Translations under genes and position numbers: made by a program
The notes under the pieces: generated by a model
Database searches by the model: none
What the model saw: the letters and a program-made list of their open reading frames with translations, nothing else
What the model was told of the DNA's origin: nothing
In this document: piece after piece, positions 52,243 to 62,079 of the stretch
Numbering within the stretch: position 1 is the first letter of the stretch
Layout: each line of letters begins with the position of its first letter
DNA from: Pseudomonas sp. MM223
Lineage (GTDB): Bacteria > Pseudomonadota > Gammaproteobacteria > Pseudomonadales > Pseudomonadaceae
Assembly (NCBI GenBank): GCA_947090765.1
Contig: OX352322.1
Coordinates: forward strand, 1,321,501 to 1,385,500
DNA length: 64,000 bases
Direction: 5' to 3'

Positions 52243-52800
52243 CTAAGTAGAGGTCGAGGTCGAGACGTTCATCGGCGGCAGGTACTCATGGCCTATGGGG
52301 TAGTGCTGCCCGATACGGTCGCGATAGTAGCATTCTAGTGTGCGTGTGACGGTGCGGAAAGCCAGCTCGCCCCACGGTATCTCATGTTGTTCGAACAACC
52401 GCACTTCCAGGCTTTCGACACCCACATCAAACGCCAGGTCCGCCAGCTCGGCGCGGAAGAACACATGCACCTGGTTGATATGTGGCAAATCGAACAGCTG
52501 GTACAGGCTCATCGGCCCGACCTGGGCGCAGGCTTCCTCGACGGTTTCGCGACGGGCGGCCTGGTCGAGGGTTTCGCCGTTCTCCATGAAACCCGCAGGG
52601 AGGGTCCAGAAACCTCGACGTGGCTCGATGGCACGCCGGCACAGCAGCACCTGGCTGCCCCAGGTCGGTAGCACGCCAGCGACGATGTTGGGGTTCTGGT
52701 AATGGATGGTCTGACAAGACTCGCAGACAAACCGCAGGCGGCTATCGCCCTCGGGAATCCGCTGAGTGACCGGGTGGCCGCACGCGCTGCAGAAATTCAT
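52243..52800 (-). CDS. NUDIX hydrolase with N-terminal zinc ribbon
   Basis: The protein has 185 residues from ATG 52800. The zinc ribbon is CSACG (4-8) and CESC about 20 residues later. The Nudix box is G-F-x5-E-x5-R-E-x2-E-E (GFMENGETLDQAARRETVEEAC). Family members hydrolyse nucleoside diphosphate derivatives such as NADH or ADP-ribose; the substrate here is not known. I chose the start because the zinc ribbon follows it directly and AGGAA lies 7 bases upstream. Confidence 0.88.
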   Translation of the reverse strand: MNFCSACGHPVTQRIPEGDSRLRFVCESCQTIHYQNPNIVAGVLPTWGSQVLLCRRAIEPRRGFWTLPAGFMENGETLDQAARRETVEEACAQVGPMSLYQLFDLPHINQVHVFFRAELADLAFDVGVESLEVRLFEQHEIPWGELAFRTVTRTLECYYRDRIGQHYPIGHEYLPPMNVSTSTST

Positions 52801-52923
52801 GTGAAGTTCCTTTTGTTCAAGGCTATCTTGGCGCGCCGGCAGGGCCGCCGCAAGCGCAGGGGCTTGGGTGCTTCGCGGCTTTGGTGCATCATGCAAGGCA
52901 GGCCTTGGATACGAGCGTGCGCA

Positions 52924-53523
52924 ATGCTGGACGAGCTACTTCGCCGAATGAGCAACCACCAACCCGCATCACTGGAAACCGACCGGCGGTTCCCCGAAGC
53001 GGCGGTCCTTTTGCCCATTACCCGCAGCGAAGCGCCCGAACTGGTCCTGACCCTGCGCGCCAAAGGCCTGTCCACCCATGGTGGCGAAGTGGCGTTTCCC
53101 GGTGGCCGACGCGACCCGGAAGACCCGGACCTGGTGTTTACCGCCCTGCGCGAAGCCGAGGAAGAGATCGGCCTGCCGCCTGGGCTGGTGGAAGTGATAG
53201 GCCCGCTCAGCCCACTGATTTCGCTGCATGGCCTTAAAGTGACGCCATTCGTCGGGCTTATTCCCGACTTCGTCGAATACCGCGCCAACGATGCCGAAAT
53301 CGCGGCAGTATTCACCGTGCCGCTGGAATTCTTCCGCCAGGACCCGCGTGACCATACCCACCGTATCGACTATCAGGGGCGCAGTTGGTACGTGCCCAGC
53401 TATCGCTATGGCGAATACAAGATCTGGGGGTTGTCGGCGATCATGATCGTCGAACTGGTCAACGTGCTGTTCGATGCCGGCATCAGCCTGCACCAGCCCC
53501 CTGAGCGTTACATCGAAAATTGA
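52924..53523 (+). CDS. NUDIX hydrolase, CoA pyrophosphatase (NudL/YeaB) type
   Basis: The protein has 199 residues from ATG 52924. The Nudix box with the NudL-type extension reads H-G-G-E-V-A-F-P-G-G-R-R-D-P and R-E-A-E-E-E-I-G-L. The S-P-L-I-S-L-H-G and V-T-P-F-V-G segments are also typical of the coenzyme A diphosphatase branch. It is divergent from the other NUDIX gene. Confidence 0.88.
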   Translation: MLDELLRRMSNHQPASLETDRRFPEAAVLLPITRSEAPELVLTLRAKGLSTHGGEVAFPGGRRDPEDPDLVFTALREAEEEIGLPPGLVEVIGPLSPLISLHGLKVTPFVGLIPDFVEYRANDAEIAAVFTVPLEFFRQDPRDHTHRIDYQGRSWYVPSYRYGEYKIWGLSAIMIVELVNVLFDAGISLHQPPERYIEN

Positions 53524-53567
53524 GCGGGGCTTACCCCGCCGTCTGCGTTCCAGCCTGAGGAGCATGC

Positions 53568-54092
53568 ATGAAATACCGCCTGGGCGACCTGCGGGTCGAG
53601 AGCCACCCCACCAGTTGGGCCGCACCCAACGCCACGCTGATTGGCAACGTGCGCCTGCAGGCCAATGCCAGTGTGTGGTTTGGCGCCGTGCTGCGCGGGG
53701 ATAACGAGCTGATCGATATTGGCGAAGGCAGCAACGTGCAGGATGGCACGGTGATGCACACCGACATGGGCTCGCCGTTGACCCTGGGCAAGGGCGTCAC
53801 CGTTGGTCACAACGCCATGCTGCATGGCTGCACGGTGGGTGACTACAGCCTGGTCGGTATCAATGCCGTGATCCTCAACGGCGCACGTATTGGCAAGCAC
53901 TGCATCATCGGCGCCAACGCCCTGATCGCCGAGGGCAAGGAAATCCCTGACGGTTCGCTGGTGGTGGGCTCGCCCGGCAAGGTCGTACGTGAGTTGACCG
54001 AGCAGCAGAAGCGCATGCTTGAAGCCAGTGCCGCGCATTACGTGCACAATGCCCAGCGTTATGCCCAGGAGCTGGTGGTTGATGATGAATGA
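53568..54092 (+). CDS. Gamma-carbonic anhydrase family protein (YrdA/PaaY-like)
   Basis: The protein has 174 residues forming a left-handed beta-helix of hexapeptide repeats. Zinc-ligand positions are conserved: V-M-H-T-D, then [12 protein letters not shown]-terminal helix packs on the trimer. Whether it has anhydrase activity cannot be told from the sequence. The DUF1289 gene overlaps its 3' end by 11 bases. Confidence 0.9.
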   Translation: MKYRLGDLRVESHPTSWAAPNATLIGNVRLQANASVWFGAVLRGDNELIDIGEGSNVQDGTVMHTDMGSPLTLGKGVTVGHNAMLHGCTVGDYSLVGINAVILNGARIGKHCIIGANALIAEGKEIPDGSLVVGSPGKVVRELTEQQKRMLEASAAHYVHNAQRYAQELVVDDE

Positions 54093-54279
54093 TGGGGTAG
54101 AGCGGCCGGTGGCCTCGCCGTGCGTGAGTATCTGCGCGCTGGACGAGCAGGATATTTGCACCGGGTGCCAGCGTACCGTTGCGGAAATCGGCCGCTGGGG
54201 GCGGATGGACAACGATGAGCGCCGGGCAGTGTTGAAGCTTTGCCATGAAAGGGCAGTAGAGGCTGGGCTCATCCTGTAG
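54082..54279 (+). CDS. DUF1289 small zinc-finger-like protein
   Basis: The protein has 65 residues from ATG 54082 (or 64 from 54085). It has the DUF1289 pattern [10 protein letters not shown] and [15 protein letters not shown], with four Cys that may bind metal. It overlaps the gamma-carbonic anhydrase gene, so it is translationally coupled. Function not established. Confidence 0.85.
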   Translation: MMNDGVERPVASPCVSICALDEQDICTGCQRTVAEIGRWGRMDNDERRAVLKLCHERAVEAGLIL

Positions 54280-54291
54280 GTTGACGCAGAC

Positions 54292-54413
54292 CCCTGTAGG
54301 AGCGGCCTTGTGCCGCGATGGGCTGCGAAGCGGCCCCAACAATTTGTGCATCTGTGCTGAAATCTTGGGGCTGCTTCGCAGCCCATCGCGGCACAAGGCC
54401 GCTCCTACAGGGA
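54292..54413. repeat. REP pair (GTAGGAGCGGCCTTGTGCCGCG family)
   Basis: Inverted copies CCCTGTAGGAGCGGCCTTGT / its complement with ~50 bases between, downstream of the DUF1289 gene. Same family as 33559-33666. Confidence 0.9.
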
Positions 54414-54475
54414 GTAGCGTTGCCTGTCGAAGCAGCCAGCGGTAATCTGTGCGGCTTGCCCACAGACGACCCGCC

Positions 54476-54943
54476 ATGTTCTATCTGATTGCCTACATCA
54501 GCAGCGTAGTGCTGATCAACTACGCCTTTTCCAGCGCCCCGCACCTGGACATCATCTGGTCTGCCTGGGGTGGCCTGGTATTCATCCTGCGCGACATGGT
54601 GCAGACCCGCTTCGGCCATGGGGCCCTGGTTGCCATGCTGGTGGCCCTGGTGCTGTCCTATGTCACCTCGGAACCGGCCATCGCCCTGGCCAGCGCCACC
54701 GCGTTCTTCATTTCCGAGTTGATCGACTGGCTGGTGTTCAGCATTACCCGCCGGCCGCTGCGCGACCGCCTGTGGCTAAGCTCTGCGCTGAGCATTCCGG
54801 TGGATACCTTCATCTTTTTCGGCATGATCGGCGCCCTGACCCCGGCGGTGATCGGTACCGCCATGGCATCGAAGTTCGCCGGTGTCACTGCCGTGTGGCT
54901 GGCCATGGCATTTCGCGCCCGACGGGCTGCCGTCACCGGTTGA
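54476..54943 (+). CDS. VUT/YhhQ-like membrane protein (queuosine-precursor transporter family)
   Basis: The protein has 155 residues from ATG 54476 and about five hydrophobic helices. The pattern R-D-M-V-Q, F-F-I-S-E-L-I-D-W, R-D-R-L-W-L-S and a P-V-D-T-F-I-F-F segment matches the VUT family, whose E. coli member YhhQ imports queuosine precursors. This copy is shorter than YhhQ (~220), so the transport function is uncertain. I see no preQ1 riboswitch upstream. Confidence 0.65.
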   Translation: MFYLIAYISSVVLINYAFSSAPHLDIIWSAWGGLVFILRDMVQTRFGHGALVAMLVALVLSYVTSEPAIALASATAFFISELIDWLVFSITRRPLRDRLWLSSALSIPVDTFIFFGMIGALTPAVIGTAMASKFAGVTAVWLAMAFRARRAAVTG

Positions 54944-54954
54944 TGGTGTAGAAT
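54926..54954 (+). promoter_or_regulatory. Possible purT promoter
   Basis: A TAGAAT -10 (54949-54954) lies about 65 bases before the purT ATG, with a weak -35 (GCTGCC) at 17-base spacing. The -10 is identical to the purL candidate. Confidence 0.38.
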
Positions 54955-55019
54955 AGCGGTCCTTTTTCAGCGGGCGGCGCAAAGCCTGGCGCGGCCCCGG
55001 ACGCCTTCGAGGACCTGAA

Positions 55020-56201
55020 ATGACCCGTATCGGAACCCCCTTGTCGCCCACCGCGACCCGTGTACTGCTTTGCGGCTGTGGCGAGTTGGGCAAGGAAGTG
55101 GTGATCGAGCTGCAGCGCCTGGGCGTCGAAGTGATCGCCGTCGACCGCTACGCCAATGCCCCGGCCATGCAGGTGGCGCACCGCAGCCACGTGGTCAACA
55201 TGCTCGATGGCGTTGCCCTGCGCGCAGTGATCGAGGCCGAGAAGCCGCACTTTATCGTCCCTGAAATCGAAGCCATCGCCACTGCCACCCTGGTCGAGCT
55301 GGAAAACGAAGGTTTCAACGTGGTGCCGACTGCCCGCGCCACGCAGCTGACCATGAACCGCGAAGGCATCCGCCGCCTGGCCGCCGAAGAGCTGGACCTG
55401 CCGACCTCGCCGTACCACTTCGCTGACACCTATGAAGACTACGCCAAGGCCGTGGCCGATGTCGGTTACCCATGCGTGGTCAAGCCGGTGATGAGTTCGT
55501 CGGGCAAAGGCCAGAGCCTGCTGCGCAGCGATGCCGACCTGCAGAAGTCGTGGGACTACGCCCAGGAAGGCGGCCGCGCCGGCAAGGGCCGGGTGATTGT
55601 CGAGGGCTTCATCGACTTCGAATACGAAATTACCCTGCTGACCGTACGTCACGTCGGCGGTACCACCTTCCTGGAGCCGGTTGGCCACCGCCAGGAGAAG
55701 GGCGACTATCAGGAGTCGTGGCAGCCGCAGGCCATGAGCCCGAAAGCGCTTGCCGAGTCGCAGCGCGTGGCCAAGGCCGTCACTGATGCACTGGGCGGCC
55801 GTGGCCTGTTTGGCGTGGAGCTGTTCGTGAAGGGCGATCAGGTGTGGTTCAGCGAAGTGTCGCCGCGCCCGCATGATACCGGCCTGGTAACCCTGATTTC
55901 CCAGGACCTGTCGCAGTTCGCCTTGCATGCACGTGCCATTCTCGGCCTGCCGATTCCGGTGGTGCGCCAGTTTGGCCCGTCGGCTTCGGCTGTGATCCTG
56001 CCGGAAGGGCAGTCGCAGCAGACCAGCTTTGCCAACCTGGGGGCAGCATTGAGCGAGCCGGATACGGCCATTCGCCTGTTCGGCAAGCCGGAAATCAACG
56101 GTACCCGCCGTATGGGCGTGTGCCTGGCGCGTGACGAGTCGGTCGAGCTGGCGCGCGCCAAGGCGACCCGTGCATCGCAGGCGGTCAAGGTCGAGTTCTG
56201 A
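55020..56201 (+). CDS. purT: Formate-dependent phosphoribosylglycinamide formyltransferase
   Basis: ATP-grasp enzyme that makes formyl-GAR from GAR, formate and ATP; an alternative to PurN in purine synthesis. The protein has 393 residues. The N-terminal substrate site is [18 protein letters not shown], then VPEIEAIAT and the ATP-grasp core [14 protein letters not shown]. Metal/phosphate residues lie in [10 protein letters not shown], with the C-terminal part near R-M-G-V. Length normal. Confidence 0.96.
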   Translation: MTRIGTPLSPTATRVLLCGCGELGKEVVIELQRLGVEVIAVDRYANAPAMQVAHRSHVVNMLDGVALRAVIEAEKPHFIVPEIEAIATATLVELENEGFNVVPTARATQLTMNREGIRRLAAEELDLPTSPYHFADTYEDYAKAVADVGYPCVVKPVMSSSGKGQSLLRSDADLQKSWDYAQEGGRAGKGRVIVEGFIDFEYEITLLTVRHVGGTTFLEPVGHRQEKGDYQESWQPQAMSPKALAESQRVAKAVTDALGGRGLFGVELFVKGDQVWFSEVSPRPHDTGLVTLISQDLSQFALHARAILGLPIPVVRQFGPSASAVILPEGQSQQTSFANLGAALSEPDTAIRLFGKPEINGTRRMGVCLARDESVELARAKATRASQAVKVEF

Positions 56202-56224
56202 TCTGAGACCGCAGGGGGCCGCGT

Positions 56225-56330
56225 TGCGGCCCATCGCCGGCAAGCCAGCTCCCACAGGGTCTTCACAAGGTTCGAGGGCTGTGTGGTCCCTGTGGGAGCG
56301 GCTTGCCGGCGATGGGCTGCAAAGCAGCCC
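56225..56330. repeat. REP pair (CATCGCCGGCAAGCC family)
   Basis: Inverted copies lie between convergent purT and the MFS gene. The right arm reads GGGAGCGGCTTGCC, where the left arm implies GGGAGCTGGCTTGCC. This could be natural REP variation or another indel at the GAGCTG site. Confidence 0.88.
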
Positions 56331-56338
56331 CGGCTTTC

Positions 56339-57637
56339 TCAAAGCTCGGTATTACGGGTTTCTTTCAGGCACAACACGGCAATCAGGCTGATCACCGCCG
56401 CAGCCGACACATAGCCGCCCACCCAGCTCAACCCGCCCATGCTCACCAGCTTCTGGGCAAAGAACGGTGCCGCCGAGGCCCCGACAATACCGCCCAGGTT
56501 ATACGCCGCCGAAGCCCCGGTATAACGCACGTGGGTCGGGAACAGTTCAGGCAGCAGGGCCCCCATCGGCGCAAAGGTCACGCCCATCAGGAACAGCTCG
56601 ATGGCCAGGAACAGCGCCACACCCGTGGTCGAGCCCGAGGTCAGCAGCGGTTCCATGGTAAAGCCCGAGGCTACCGCCAGCAGGCCCCCGACGATCAGTA
56701 CCGGCTTGCGCCCGTACCGGTCGCTAAGCCAGGCCGACAGCGGCGTGGCCAAGGCCATGAACACCACTGCGAAGCACAGCAGGCCAAGGAACGTCTCGCG
56801 GCTGTAACCCAACGTGGTCACGCCATAGCTCAGCGAGAACACCGTGGAGATATAGAACAGCGCGTAACACACCACCATTGCCGCAGCGCCCAGCAGGGTG
56901 GGCAGCCAGTAGTGGGAAAACAGGTCGACCACCGGCATTTTTACCCGCTCGTGGCGGGCTACAGCCTTGGCGAATACCGGGCTTTCTTCGAGCTTCAGGC
57001 GCACATACAGGCCCACCAGCACCAGCGCGGCGCTGAGCAGGAACGGAATACGCCAGCCCCATTCACGGAACTGCTCGTCGCTGAGCGTCATGGCCAGGGT
57101 CAGGAACAGGCCGTTGGCGGCCAGAAAGCCGATCGAAGGGCCCAGCTGCGGGAACATGCCGAACCAGGCGCGCTTGCCTTCCGGGGCGTTCTCGGTGGCC
57201 AGCAACGCCGCGCCACCCCATTCGCCGCCCAGGCCCAGTCCTTGGCCAAAGCGCAGCAGGCAAAGAATGATCGGCGCCCACACGCCAATGCTGTCATAGC
57301 CCGGCAACACGCCGATGGCCGTGGTGGAAACCCCCATCAGCAGCAGCGAGGCAACCAGGGTCGATTTACGGCCGATGCGGTCGCCAAAGTGGCCGAACAA
57401 CGCCGAACCGAGCGGGCGGGCGAGAAAGGCGATGCCGAAGGTGAGGAAGGCTGCCAGCATTTGCGCGGTGCCCGACCCGGACGGGAAGAACACCGGGCCG
57501 ATCACCAGGGCGGCGGCGGTGGCGTACACGTAGAAATCGTAGAACTCGATGGCGGTGCCGATAAAGCTGGCAGTGGCTACCCGCGCGGGCGAGTTGACCG
57601 GCGCGGCGGGCGCTTCGGCATAGGTGCTGCTTGTCAT
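56339..57637 (-). CDS. MFS transporter, metabolite:H+ symporter (MHS) family
   Basis: The protein has 432 residues from ATG 57637 and twelve predicted helices. MHS marks are F-I-G-T-A-I-E-F-Y-D-F-Y-V-Y in helix 1, G-H-F-G-D-R-I-G-R-K between helices 2 and 3 and S-D-R-Y-G-R-K in the middle. Family members import dicarboxylates, betaines, shikimate or similar; the substrate here cannot be told. Confidence 0.88.
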   Translation of the reverse strand: MTSSTYAEAPAAPVNSPARVATASFIGTAIEFYDFYVYATAAALVIGPVFFPSGSGTAQMLAAFLTFGIAFLARPLGSALFGHFGDRIGRKSTLVASLLLMGVSTTAIGVLPGYDSIGVWAPIILCLLRFGQGLGLGGEWGGAALLATENAPEGKRAWFGMFPQLGPSIGFLAANGLFLTLAMTLSDEQFREWGWRIPFLLSAALVLVGLYVRLKLEESPVFAKAVARHERVKMPVVDLFSHYWLPTLLGAAAMVVCYALFYISTVFSLSYGVTTLGYSRETFLGLLCFAVVFMALATPLSAWLSDRYGRKPVLIVGGLLAVASGFTMEPLLTSGSTTGVALFLAIELFLMGVTFAPMGALLPELFPTHVRYTGASAAYNLGGIVGASAAPFFAQKLVSMGGLSWVGGYVSAAAVISLIAVLCLKETRNTEL

Positions 57638-57896
57638 TAAGTAGGTCCCTAACAGTCTGGTCCGGCTCCATGGGCATGGCCCGCGCGGCGTGCCGAGCAA
57701 AAGGGCAGGCACGGTTGCACGGGCGCCGGAGCGTTTTGTTTTTGTGTGCGCCCGACTGACGATAGCCCAAGGGGGATAGGGGCGGGGCGGGCACTGTTCG
57801 GGGTGTTGAAGCAGGACCGCGGGGCGTGTCAGTGGAGCGGACTGGCCGTGGAACGCCGGGTGCGGGTAGCAGGCGTGACGGCGGGGCTGGGTAAGC
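57638..57896. other. Intergenic gap, no gene seen
   Basis: About 260 bases between the MFS start and the 3' end of the CorC-like gene. It probably contains the MFS promoter. I see no clear motif, RNA gene or ORF with coding character. Confidence 0.5.
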
Positions 57897-57923
57897 GTGA
57901 CCCGAGTATAGCTATCGGGTCAC
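57897..57923 (-). terminator. Hairpin overlapping the stop of the CorC-like gene
   Basis: Perfect 9-bp stem GTGACCCGA / TCGGGTCAC with a 9-base loop. The stop codon of the gene lies in the loop. No T-run follows, so it may be a stability element or a Rho-assisted end. Confidence 0.45.
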
Positions 57924-59117
57924 GGTCCACACCAGTACCTTGCTGGCACAATTGTCCTCTGTTTCGAGGATTTCCAGGCGATAGCGGCCGATCTTCAGGC
58001 AAACGGCGCTTTCCGGGATGCTTTCCAGCGCTTCGGTAACCAGCCCGTTGAGGGTTTTCGGCCCGCCGTCGCAGGGCAGGTGCCAGCCCAGGGTACGGTT
58101 GATTTCGCGCAGCGAGGCATTGCCGTCGATGACGAAGGTGCCATCGGGCTGCGGGTGGACGTGGGGGTTTTCCAGGCTCTGTTCGTCCTCGAACTCGCCA
58201 ACGATTTCTTCGAGGATGTCTTCCAGGGTGACGATGCCCTGCACCTCGCCGTACTCGTCCACCACCACACCCAGCCGGCGCTGTTGCTTGTGGAAGTTCA
58301 GCAGCTGCATTTGCAGGGGCGTGCTTTCTGGCACGAAATAGGGTTCGTAGCAGGCGCTGTGCAGCGCCTCCAGGGTCAGCTCAGCCTTGGGCAGCAGGTG
58401 GCTGATCAGCTTGGTGTTGAGGATTGCTTCAACCTGGTTGATGTCGTTGTGGTAGACCGGCAAGCGGGTGTGGCGGCTGACGATCAACTGCTCGATGATG
58501 CGCTCGATCGGCTCGTCGAGGTTGATGCCGTCCACTTCATTGCGCGGTACCAGGATGTCGTTGACCGTGACCTTGTCCAGCGACTGCAGGCCGTCGAGCA
58601 GGCCGTGGCGGGCTGTTTCGTGCACTTCGTCTTCGTCAAAGTCGTCGGCTTCCTGCGGGTGCAGGGCCACAGCCGTGGGTTGCGCGCGGAACGGGCGCAG
58701 CAGCAGCTTGGCCAAACCGTCCAGCAGGCAGGCCAGCGGCTGCAGCAGTGTAAGGGGGACTTTCAGCAGGCTGGTACCGAGGCTGACGCATGCCTGCGGG
58801 TTGCGCCGGGCCAGGCGCCGCGGCAGGTATTCGGCAAACACCAGCAAGGTGAGGCTGGCAGCCAGCCCTGCCAGCCAGAAGCCGTGTTCGCCGCTATGGC
58901 GCTGCCCCACCAGGCAGGCTAGGCCCAGCACCAGCAGTTTGCCCAGGCTGGCGCACAGCACCAAGGCCTGTGCCGGGAGCACGGGCTGGCCGTCATCAAA
59001 GGTGCGCAGGGTGCCATTGAGCTGCAAGCGGGCGGCATCCACCGTGGTGAACAGCGCCGACCACAGCAGCGCCAGTGCCAGGGTGCCGAATAGCGGTGCG
59101 TACGGCAGTGTGTCCAT
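57912..59117 (-). CDS. CNNM/CorC-type membrane protein with CBS pair (hemolysin-like)
   Basis: The protein has 401 residues: an N-terminal DUF21/CNNM membrane domain (about 1-140, three or more helices), a CBS pair (V-N-D-I-L-V-P-R-N-E-V-D-G-I and V-V-V-D-E-Y-G-E-V-Q-G-I-V-T-L-E-D) and a C-terminal CorC/HlyC domain (W-H-L-P-C-D-G-G-P-K-T-L-N-G-L-V). The family is linked to Mg/Co efflux. It lies 9 bases downstream of the CcsA-like gene on the same strand. Confidence 0.9.
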   Translation of the reverse strand: MDTLPYAPLFGTLALALLWSALFTTVDAARLQLNGTLRTFDDGQPVLPAQALVLCASLGKLLVLGLACLVGQRHSGEHGFWLAGLAASLTLLVFAEYLPRRLARRNPQACVSLGTSLLKVPLTLLQPLACLLDGLAKLLLRPFRAQPTAVALHPQEADDFDEDEVHETARHGLLDGLQSLDKVTVNDILVPRNEVDGINLDEPIERIIEQLIVSRHTRLPVYHNDINQVEAILNTKLISHLLPKAELTLEALHSACYEPYFVPESTPLQMQLLNFHKQQRRLGVVVDEYGEVQGIVTLEDILEEIVGEFEDEQSLENPHVHPQPDGTFVIDGNASLREINRTLGWHLPCDGGPKTLNGLVTEALESIPESAVCLKIGRYRLEILETEDNCASKVLVWTVTR

Positions 59118-59126
59118 GGGCGGCCG

Positions 59127-59936
59127 TCAGATATGCAGGATGAATTCGCGGACCAGCTTGCTGCCGAAATAGGCCAGCATCAGCAGGCAGAAGCCGGCCA
59201 GCGTCCAGCGGATGGCCTTGTGGCCACGCCAGCCCAGGCGGGTGCGGCCCCACAGCAGTACGCTGAACACCACCCATGCGACACAGGCCAGCAAGGTCTT
59301 GTGTACCAGGTGCTGGGCGAACAGGTTGTCGAGGAACAGCCAGCCGGAGATCAGCGACAGCGACAGCAGGCACCAGCCGGCCCAAAGGAAGCCGAACAGC
59401 AGGCTTTCCATGGTTTGCAGGGGCGGGAAGTTGCGGATCAGCCCGGAGGGGTGTTTGTTCTTCAGCTGGCGGTCCTGCAGCAGCAACAGCAGCGACTGGA
59501 ACACCGCGATGGTGAACAGCCCGTACGCCAGGATCGACAGCAGGATATGCGCGAGGATGCCTGGCTCTTCGTTGATCAGCGGTACGGTGCCAGGCGGCGC
59601 GAACTGCGCCAGCAGCGCAGTCACCGCGCCCAGCGGGAACAGCAGCACCAGCAGGTTTTCGACCGGTATGCGCAGGCAGGCCAGCAGGGTGAGGGCGATG
59701 ACGGCCACGGCGATCAGGCTGGCGGCGCTGAAGAAGTCCAGGCTCAGGCCCAGCGGGGTGATCAGCTGGAAGTACAGCGCACCGGCCTGGGCGAGCACCG
59801 CGAAGGTGCCCAGCAGGGCAAGCAGGCGCTTGTCGGACTTGCGGCCCTGGGCCAGGTGCGAGCCCTGGTAGATGGCTGCCGCTATATAGAGGCCGGCTGC
59901 GATCAGGTTGGGGATGAGGCTGGGAGAGGAGACCAT
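59127..59936 (-). CDS. CcsA/YpjD-like cytochrome c assembly membrane protein
   Basis: The protein has 269 residues from ATG 59936 and about eight hydrophobic helices. It matches the YpjD/CcsA-type family found next to ffh in gamma-proteobacteria: W-A-G-W near the middle, H-I-L-L-S-I-L-A-Y and H-K-T-L-L-A-C-V-A-W, with His residues that in CcsA bind haem. Role in haem handling is inferred from the family only. It is divergent from ffh. Confidence 0.82.
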   Translation of the reverse strand: MVSSPSLIPNLIAAGLYIAAAIYQGSHLAQGRKSDKRLLALLGTFAVLAQAGALYFQLITPLGLSLDFFSAASLIAVAVIALTLLACLRIPVENLLVLLFPLGAVTALLAQFAPPGTVPLINEEPGILAHILLSILAYGLFTIAVFQSLLLLLQDRQLKNKHPSGLIRNFPPLQTMESLLFGFLWAGWCLLSLSLISGWLFLDNLFAQHLVHKTLLACVAWVVFSVLLWGRTRLGWRGHKAIRWTLAGFCLLMLAYFGSKLVREFILHI

Positions 59937-59979
59937 AAGTCCTGGTTGACGAGCCCTAAAGAGACGGAGTTTGGCATAG

Positions 59980-60070
59980 TGAGCTGCAAGCTGGAAGCCG
60001 CAAGCTACAAGCAAGGTCTGATGTGCAGGCTGGGCGCTTTTCCTTGTGGCTTGCAGCTTTGAGCTTGCCG
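59980..60070. repeat. Inverted repeat of the GCAAGCTxCAAG family upstream of ffh
   Basis: GAGCTGCAAGCTGGAAGCC and nearby GCAAGCTACAAGC face CTTGTGGCTTGCAGC / GAGCTTGCCGC. Related to the repeat upstream of guaB (16715-16790). Confidence 0.7.
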
Positions 60071-60084
60071 CTCGGAAGCCAAGG

Positions 60085-60113
60085 TGTGCGCCGCCGCCGC
60101 ACTTCGCTATAAT
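60085..60113 (+). promoter_or_regulatory. ffh promoter candidate
   Basis: A perfect TATAAT -10 (60108-60113) lies 85 bases before the ffh ATG. The -35 at 17-base spacing is poor (TGTGCG). Confidence 0.5.
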
Positions 60114-60198
60114 CGCCGCCTTGCTGTGCCCGGCGGGTGTGTATTTCCCCCAGGGTGCCTGACAAACCTCGGCTTTTACTGGGCCTGAAAGGATCACC

Positions 60199-61575
60199 AT
60201 GTTCGAAAACCTGACCGACCGCCTGTCACAGACGCTGCGCCATGTCACCGGCAAGGCCAAGCTGACCGAAGACAACATCAAGGACACGCTGCGCGAAGTG
60301 CGCATGGCCCTGCTTGAGGCCGACGTTGCCCTGCCGGTGGTGAAGGATTTCGTCAACAGCGTCAAGGAACGTGCGGTCGGCACCGAAGTGTCGCGCAGCC
60401 TGACCCCGGGCCAGGCGTTCGTGAAGATCGTCCAGGCCGAGCTGGAAAGCCTGATGGGCGCGGCCAACGAAGACCTGGCGCTCAATGCCGCACCGCCTGC
60501 CGTGGTGCTGATGGCCGGCCTGCAGGGTGCGGGTAAGACCACCACCGCCGGCAAGCTGGCGCGCTTCCTTAAAGAGCGCAAGAAAAAGACCGTGATGGTG
60601 GTATCCGCCGACGTCTACCGCCCGGCGGCGATCAAGCAGCTGGAAACCCTGGCCAACGACATCGGCGTCACGTTCTTCCCGTCCGACATCAGCCAGAAGC
60701 CGGTGGCCATTGCCGAAGCGGCCATCCGCGAAGCCAAGCTGAAGTTCATCGATGTGGTCATCGTCGATACCGCCGGCCGTCTGCACATCGACGCCGACAT
60801 GATGGACGAGATCAAGGCGCTGCACGCTGCGGTCAAGCCGATCGAGACCCTGTTCGTGGTCGACGCCATGACCGGCCAGGACGCCGCCAACACGGCCAAG
60901 GCCTTTGGCGAGGCACTGCCGCTGACCGGCGTGGTGCTGACCAAGGTTGACGGTGACGCCCGTGGCGGTGCTGCACTGTCGGTGCGTGCCATCACCGGCA
61001 AGCCGATCAAGTTCATCGGTATGGGTGAGAAGACCGAGGCCCTCGAGCCATTCCACCCCGACCGCGTCGCCTCGCGCATCCTCGGCATGGGTGACGTGCT
61101 CAGCCTGATCGAGCAGGCCGAGCAGACCATCGACAAGGCCAAGGCCGACAAGCTGGCCAAGAAGCTGAAGAAGGGCAAGGGCTTCGACCTCGAAGACTTC
61201 CGCGACCAGCTGCAACAGATGAAGAACATGGGCGGCCTGGGCGGCCTGATGGACAAGCTGCCGAGCATCGGCGGGGTCAACCTGTCGCAGATGGGCAACG
61301 CTCAGGGCGCGGCCGAGAAGCAGTTCAAGCAGATGGAAGCGATCATCAACTCCATGACCCCGGCCGAGCGCCGCGACCCTGACCTGATCAGTGGTTCGCG
61401 CAAGCGCCGTATCGCCCTGGGTTCCGGCACCCAGGTGCAGGACATCGGCCGGCTGATCAAGCAGCACAAGCAAATGCAGAAAATGATGAAGAAGTTTTCT
61501 GCCAAAGGCGGCATGGCCAAGATGATGCGCGGCCTGGGCGGGATGCTGCCAGGCGGCGGCATGCCGAAGCTGTAA
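60199..61575 (+). CDS. ffh: Signal recognition particle protein Ffh
   Basis: GTPase that binds signal sequences of nascent membrane proteins with 4.5S RNA. Of 458 residues: N domain (1-~90), G domain with G1 [10 protein letters not shown] (about 108-117), [20 protein letters not shown], and a Met-rich M domain (from about 325) ending in [13 protein letters not shown]. Length normal. Confidence 0.97.
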   Translation: MFENLTDRLSQTLRHVTGKAKLTEDNIKDTLREVRMALLEADVALPVVKDFVNSVKERAVGTEVSRSLTPGQAFVKIVQAELESLMGAANEDLALNAAPPAVVLMAGLQGAGKTTTAGKLARFLKERKKKTVMVVSADVYRPAAIKQLETLANDIGVTFFPSDISQKPVAIAEAAIREAKLKFIDVVIVDTAGRLHIDADMMDEIKALHAAVKPIETLFVVDAMTGQDAANTAKAFGEALPLTGVVLTKVDGDARGGAALSVRAITGKPIKFIGMGEKTEALEPFHPDRVASRILGMGDVLSLIEQAEQTIDKAKADKLAKKLKKGKGFDLEDFRDQLQQMKNMGGLGGLMDKLPSIGGVNLSQMGNAQGAAEKQFKQMEAIINSMTPAERRDPDLISGSRKRRIALGSGTQVQDIGRLIKQHKQMQKMMKKFSAKGGMAKMMRGLGGMLPGGGMPKL

Positions 61576-61588
61576 CACTTATTCCGGG

Positions 61589-61822
61589 AGCCTGCCTTTA
61601 ACCGGGCAGGCTTCCAGAACCCCCGCCCTGGCGGGGCAACTGCCGTGGATTTCGCGGCTAAACCGGCAAATCTGGACGGTGGGGCGATGCCTTGCCGAAA
61701 AAGTCATTTGCAAATGTCCGTGTATTCCCCGAGAATATGCGGCCTTTTGGGCACCCGTGTGCCTATTTGGCATTCAGATTTGCAGTACAAACTGCAACAC
61801 CGACTATAGGAACGATGTTCAC
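61589..61822 (+). promoter_or_regulatory. Leader region of the rpsP operon with two hairpins
   Basis: The 247 bases between ffh and rpsP include a hairpin AGCCTGCC / GGCAGGCT (61589-61612), which may end the ffh transcript, and a second, CCCCGCC / GGCGGGG with a 2-base loop (61621-61636). About 185 AT-richer bases follow before the rpsP ATG. It probably contains the operon promoter and a 5' leader. Confidence 0.45.
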
Positions 61823-62074
61823 ATGGTAACCATTCGTCTGGCCCGTGGCGGCTCGAAAAAGCGCCCATTCTACCACCTGACCGTGACCAACTCGCGTAAC
61901 GCCCGTGACGGCCGTTTCGTTGAGCGCGTTGGCTTCTTCAACCCGATCGCATCGGGCGCCGAAGTCAAGCTGTCGGTCAACCAAGAGCGCGTCACCTACT
62001 GGCTGAGCCAGGGCGCACAGCCGTCTGAGCGCGTTGCTCAGCTGCTGAAGGACGCTGCCAAGGCCGCTGCCTGA
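61823..62074 (+). CDS. rpsP: 30S ribosomal protein S16
   Basis: The protein has 83 residues starting [19 protein letters not shown], the conserved S16 N-terminus. I chose ATG 61823 on that basis. It is the first gene of rpsP-rimM-trmD-rplS. Confidence 0.97.
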   Translation: MVTIRLARGGSKKRPFYHLTVTNSRNARDGRFVERVGFFNPIASGAEVKLSVNQERVTYWLSQGAQPSERVAQLLKDAAKAAA

Positions 62075-62079
62075 ACAGT

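Noticed and set aside
54413..54476. A preQ1 riboswitch upstream of the VUT-family gene
   Set aside because: The 5' region is short and mostly REP sequence; I could not find a preQ1-I or preQ1-II core.
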